From the NCBI RefSeq assembly GCF_041897535.1, contig NZ_CP169217.1, forward strand, positions 1,364,001-1,428,000: a stretch of 64,000 nucleotides of DNA. Direction: 5' to 3'. Origin of the DNA: Methylomicrobium lacus_A (GTDB lineage Bacteria > Pseudomonadota > Gammaproteobacteria > Methylococcales > Methylomonadaceae). The notes under the pieces are model-generated. The model searched no databases. It saw nothing but the letters and a program-made list of their open reading frames with translations, and had not been told where the DNA came from. This document shows, piece after piece, positions 60,970 to 64,000 of this stretch (positions are counted from its first letter, which is position 1; each line of letters begins with the position of its first letter). The position numbers and the translations under genes were made by a program.

Positions 60970-61452
60970 ATGAACAACCCAGAAAATCCCGCAAATTCAG
61001 CGTGCATGCCCGGCGTTATCCCTCACCTGGTCTGCGCCGGCGCGGCCGCCGCCATCGATTTCTATATCAAAGCTTTCGGAGCAACCGAAATGATCCGGCT
61101 TCCCGCCGCGAACGGCAAGCTGATGCACGCCTGTTTGAGCCTCAACGGCGCAGCCGTGATGCTGGTGGACGAATGTCCGGAACAAGGCATGCTCGGACCC
61201 AAATCCCTGAAAGGCACGCCGGTTACCATCCATCTGGCGGTTCCGGACGTGGATGCGTTGTTCAGCCAGGCCGTGAATGCCGGCGCCACCGTGATCATGC
61301 CGGTTGCGGACATGTTCTGGGGCGACCGCTACGGGATCATCGAGGATCCGTTCGGGCACCGCTGGTCGATCGCGACACATCAACATCAGATGACGAAAGA
61401 GGAGCTGGTCGAAGCCGCGCGCGCTGCCGAAGAAGCCTGTTTCCAAAAATAA
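60970..61452 (+). CDS. VOC-superfamily PhnB/glyoxalase-like protein
   Basis: The 160-residue protein begins MNNPENPANSACMPGVIPHL. It has AIDFYIKAFGATEMIRLPAA, GAAVMLVDECPEQGM, VTIHLAVPDVDALFSQAVNA and FWGDRYGIIEDPFGHRWSIA, the PhnB-type VOC fold that dimerises and often binds small substrates. The likely role is a detoxification or resistance-type enzyme. It precedes a YCII-GyrI gene, a common neighbour pair. Confidence 0.92.
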   Translation: MNNPENPANSACMPGVIPHLVCAGAAAAIDFYIKAFGATEMIRLPAANGKLMHACLSLNGAAVMLVDECPEQGMLGPKSLKGTPVTIHLAVPDVDALFSQAVNAGATVIMPVADMFWGDRYGIIEDPFGHRWSIATHQHQMTKEELVEAARAAEEACFQK

Positions 61453-61509
61453 TTCACCGCAGGATCAAACCATCAACACAAGCTACTTTGCAATCAGGAG
61501 ACACAGCCT

Positions 61510-62388
61510 ATGAAAGTCATGGTCATGGTCAAAGCCAGTCCAAGTTCCGAAGCCGGCGAAATGCCGAGCGAGGCATTGTTGACAGCGATGGGCCAATTCA
61601 ACGAAGAGCTGGTCAAAGCCGGCATCCTACTGGCGGGTGAAGGACTCCAGCCCAGCTCGAAAGGCGTCCGCGTCCGTTTTTCCGGCCGGCAGCGCACGGT
61701 CATCGACGGGCCGTTCATCGAAACCAAGGAACTGGTCGCGGGTTATTGGCTGTGGCAGGTCAAGTCGATGGAAGAGGCGATCGACTGGGTCAAACGCTGC
61801 CCGAATCCGATGCCGGAAGAGTCCGAGATCGAAATCCGCCCGTTGTTCGAAGCCGACGATTTCGGCGACGCCTTCACCCCGGCACTGCGCGAACAGGAAG
61901 CAGGCATTCGGGCCATGGCCCTGGGACTTGGCACCGTCCGCTTTGAAAATATGGAAAAACGCGTGATAGCCGGGTTAAACGCACGCTTTTCTCTGGAAAC
62001 GCTCGGCAATATTCCGCTGCATTGGCAGCGCATTGCGCCGCATTTAGGCCATATTCCGGGCCAAATAAGCAAGACCGCTTATGGCGTTTGCTGGAACCCC
62101 GGCGAAGGATGCAGTTTCGATTACCTGGTCGGCGTCGAGGTCGACGATACCGCGCAATTACCCGCCGGCTTCGAGCATCTGCAATTGGCGGCAGGGCGAT
62201 ATGCCGTGCTGACCCATAGCCAACACGTCGGTTCGATCAAACAAACACTAGACACGATCTGGACACATTGGGTACCGGACTGCGGGCTTCATATCGCCCC
62301 GCAGCCCTGGTTCGAGCGCTACACCGAAGCATTCGACCCGGCCACGGGACTCGGCGGCGTCGAAATTTGCCTACCCTTGGCCGAATAA
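61510..62388 (+). CDS. YCII-domain protein fused to a GyrI-like effector-binding domain
   Basis: The 292-residue protein has an N-terminal YCII/DGPF domain (MKVMVMVKASPSSEAGEMPS, FSGRQRTVIDGPFIETKELV, GYWLWQVKSMEEAIDWVKRC; residues 1-118), a linker, and a C-terminal GyrI/AraC-effector-like domain (RVIAGLNARFSLETLGN, YGVCWNPGEGCSFDYLVGVE, LPAGFEHLQLAAGRYAVLTH). The fusion would let a small-molecule-binding domain act with a YCII module. It has AGGAG upstream and lies 57 bp after the VOC gene. Confidence 0.9.
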   Translation: MKVMVMVKASPSSEAGEMPSEALLTAMGQFNEELVKAGILLAGEGLQPSSKGVRVRFSGRQRTVIDGPFIETKELVAGYWLWQVKSMEEAIDWVKRCPNPMPEESEIEIRPLFEADDFGDAFTPALREQEAGIRAMALGLGTVRFENMEKRVIAGLNARFSLETLGNIPLHWQRIAPHLGHIPGQISKTAYGVCWNPGEGCSFDYLVGVEVDDTAQLPAGFEHLQLAAGRYAVLTHSQHVGSIKQTLDTIWTHWVPDCGLHIAPQPWFERYTEAFDPATGLGGVEICLPLAE

Positions 62389-62433
62389 ATACAACCCAAA
62401 CCATGACAACCCTACATTTCATGAGAAACCATC

Positions 62434-62514
62434 ATGGCTTATATCGATGGTTTTTTACTGTTTTTGCCGACCGGCAATATCGACGAATACCATCGACAAG
62501 CGCAAGGACCGTAG
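62434..62514 (+). pseudogene. Truncated DUF1428 gene
   Basis: ATG opens MAYIDGFLLFLPTGNIDEYH-RQAQGP and stops at TAG. The start is that of DUF1428 proteins (about 120 residues) that often accompany VOC and YCII genes. The rest is gone or frameshifted. A later piece on the + strand (near 62535-62600) has no clear match. Confidence 0.65.
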
Positions 62515-62619
62515 ATACTGTTATTCGAGTCAAGCGTCATGAAGAACAGGATCGAACGATTTACCGGATCTCAAGACGCCGAATGCGACATGAACGAGCC
62601 TAGGCATCATAGCCAGGTA

Positions 62620-62641
62620 GGGGCGCATTGCGCCCCTTTTT
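62620..62641 (+). terminator. Rho-independent terminator
   Basis: GGGGCGCATTGCGCCCC followed by a run of T closes the VOC / YCII / DUF1428 unit. Confidence 0.85.
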
Positions 62642-62780
62642 GATGCCAACTCACGCTAAAAACCTTAGCAATCGGAATAGATTGGTGGCCTAACTGCTGA
62701 AAATGGGTCAAATATTCCACCAGATTCATTAAATGGTGCGCGGTGCGCACCCTACAGCAGCAGGATCAGGTATGTTAGTC

Positions 62781-62952
62781 CGTAGGGCGGATTATACGCG
62801 CAACCAGAGAATATTTCGGTTTTGTTTGATCTAGGGGTGCGTCGTAATCCGCCGTATGTGCGCGGTGTTCATTCATACGGCGGATTACGACGCGCGGAAA
62901 GTCATTCTTAGACTTGGCGCTTGCGGGGTTTGCGCGTCTAATCCGCCCTACG
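62781..62952. repeat. Nested inverted repeats, REP/MITE-like
   Basis: The outer arms (62781-62802 and 62931-62952; CGTAGGGCGGATTA core) match 21 of 22 bases when inverted. The inner arms (62840-62858 and 62874-62892; CGTCGTAATCCGCCGTATG) are a perfect 19-bp inverted repeat. Both contain GCGGATTA. It appears to be one composite element or a REP inserted in another. The remaining gap to 63015 has no gene. Confidence 0.8.
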
Positions 62953-63015
62953 CGTAAATGCCACTCACAAGTATTTTGACCACTAAACCAATCCGCGAAG
63001 TCTCATTTATTTTTC

Positions 63016-63423
63016 TCAATGCTTGCCAGGCTCCAGCTTCACGCCGCGCCGTTCATAGGTCACATAGGCCTGCAACGCAACCATTTTCGGATCATCGGCG
63101 GCAAGCGGCTGGCCTTCCAGAGGATTACGCAGGCACCAGTTGATCATCTCCCACAGCGGAATCACCTTGCCGATCTGCTTCTGGAATTTCGGATAGGTTT
63201 CGGGATGCGTGTTCGCCGCGTTCGGATGGCACTGCGCGCAGGCGACGCCGTTCGTACCCAGGGTCGGGCTGGTCCACAGTTCCCTGCCCTGTTTCACGAC
63301 CTCCATGAATTGCCCTTGCCAGCGCTCCAGGTCGTCCTTGGTAAATTCGTCGGCCTGAACCGAAGCAGCGGCCATCGACGCCGCCAGCCCCAAAGCCAAT
63401 TTTTTTGCGTGCAAGCTTTTCAT
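63016..63423 (-). CDS. Periplasmic c-type cytochrome
   Basis: The 135-residue protein has a signal peptide (KKLALGLAASMAAASVQA) and one heme site GVACAQCHPNAANTHPETYP (CxxCH). A likely Met ligand is in PLWEMINWC, and the tail reads MVALQAYVTYERRGVKLEPG. It is a single-heme cytochrome that carries electrons in the periplasm. It lies 20 bp downstream of a metallophosphoesterase gene and is probably co-transcribed with it; a redox link between the two is unproven. Confidence 0.9.
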   Translation of the reverse strand: MKSLHAKKLALGLAASMAAASVQADEFTKDDLERWQGQFMEVVKQGRELWTSPTLGTNGVACAQCHPNAANTHPETYPKFQKQIGKVIPLWEMINWCLRNPLEGQPLAADDPKMVALQAYVTYERRGVKLEPGKH

Positions 63424-63443
63424 ACCCTATTCTCCAAGGCGGA

Positions 63444-64000
63444 TCAAAAATGGCTTTGCGGCGGAATCCGCGCGCCTTCGGACTGGTATTCTGCATCGAC
63501 CGGTTTTTTGGCGGCCTTGTCGAAACCCACGCTGCGATCGGTGTTTTCGGGCAGCAGGTAATTGAGATCGACGTGACCATTGGCGACATTGATGAACTGC
63601 CAGCCGGTCGCATCGCGTTCGAAGAACGGGTCGGAGCGGTTCATCGGCACGGTCAGTTTCGGCAGGTATTGTTCGGCTTGCGCATAGGACTGCGGATACG
63701 GCCACGGCCAGGCGGTCGCCATCACCGAGTTAAAACTGATATTGCCGATCTGGTTGTACTGGATCTGATGTACGTGGCCGTAGATCACCGACACCTTGTT
63801 GAAAGGCTTCAACAGCGCCTGAATCTGCTCCGCGTCCTCGGTCCAGAAATTCCAGCCCTTGTAGATCTTTTGCAGCGGCGAATGCGAAAACACCACGATC
63901 GGCGTCGTCTTCGGAATCTTGTCCAGATCCTTTTTCAGCCATTGGCGCTGCTCGTCGCCGACCATGAACGGCGAGCTGTTCGGATTGTCGAGCCCGGCCA
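63444..64000 (-). CDS. Calcineurin-like metallophosphoesterase (partial)
   Basis: The C-terminal part of about 185 residues is present; the N-terminus lies beyond the right edge. Visible motifs are PIVVFSHSPLQK (metal His), SVIYGHVHQIQY (GHxH) and the family tail WQFINVANGHVDLNYLLPE. The frame is open to base 64000. Enzymes of this fold hydrolyse phosphate esters or nucleotides with a dinuclear metal centre. Substrate unknown. First gene of a unit with the cytochrome c. Confidence 0.88.
   Translation of the reverse strand, partial: AGLDNPNSSPFMVGDEQRQWLKKDLDKIPKTTPIVVFSHSPLQKIYKGWNFWTEDAEQIQALLKPFNKVSVIYGHVHQIQYNQIGNISFNSVMATAWPWPYPQSYAQAEQYLPKLTVPMNRSDPFFERDATGWQFINVANGHVDLNYLLPENTDRSVGFDKAAKKPVDAEYQSEGARIPPQSHF

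Noticed and set aside
1..64000. CRISPR arrays, rRNA and tRNA genes
   Set aside because: No regularly spaced direct repeats of 24-40 bp and no recognisable rRNA or tRNA sequence were found by reading; a covariance-model scan would be decisive for tRNAs.

Overview
The window looks like a gammaproteobacterial chromosome. It is most likely a methanotroph-type organism of the Methylococcales; this is an inference from the combination of a transketolase-like enzyme, a Fap-type amyloid cluster, DUF502, a TTG-started P-type ATPase and REP-like palindromes, not from a diagnostic methane gene. GC content is moderate and codon use differs between a mosaic left part (about 1-41,200) and a more uniform right part (41,271-64,000).

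Left part, an accessory and defence island. It opens with a partial umuD-like gene under a palindromic operator, a SRAP-domain protein, and a vsr / cytosine methyltransferase / GIY-YIG (Eco29kI-like) restriction cluster. Next is a set of promoterless + strand gene cassettes separated by integron attC sites (4222-6020) with no integrase beside them. At 8974-12199 lies a bacterial ubiquitin-like operon (ubiquitin-like protein, DUF6791-ThiF E1-like protein, DUF6527 protein). It is divergent from an XRE repressor / ImmA-IrrE protease pair, with two strong matching inverted-repeat operators between them. An Mrr-type nuclease, a ParD antitoxin with a frameshifted parE and a DUF6763 gene follow. At 14961-20660 there is a second, canonical integron: a decayed intI (three frameshifts plus an IS4 insertion with a 9-bp target duplication) on the + strand, and two cassettes on the - strand ending in attC sites. 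At 21841-25193 a catalytically dead long Argonaute is translationally coupled to a PD-(D/E)XK nuclease. The island continues with a YhcG-like nuclease, a WGR protein, a resolvase, a TetR regulator that appears leaderless, and a 1634-residue Rhs protein with a C39-like domain, a C-terminal HNH toxin and a DUF4262 partner.

The island is stitched with mobile debris. Two identical 2.2-kb group II introns (6326-8526, 37829-40029) sit in IS21-like terminal repeat arrays. One target also exists uninterrupted at 30398-30684, which fixes the intron boundaries to the base. A second, ORF-deleted group II intron remnant (40099-40871) lies in the same terminus as the second intron copy.

Right part, mostly chromosomal housekeeping: transketolase-like enzyme, Aas acyltransferase/acyl-ACP synthetase and LplT (a phospholipid repair pair), alpha-carbonic anhydrase, a UMF1-type MFS transporter, an IS110/IS1111 element with a frameshifted transposase, a Fap-like functional amyloid cluster (FapF-like porin, FapD-like C39 protease, three candidate subunits sharing a G-x3-V-x-Q-N motif) with a winged-helix regulator, DUF502 plus a P-type ATPase, glyoxalase/YCII proteins, a cytochrome c and a partial metallophosphoesterase.
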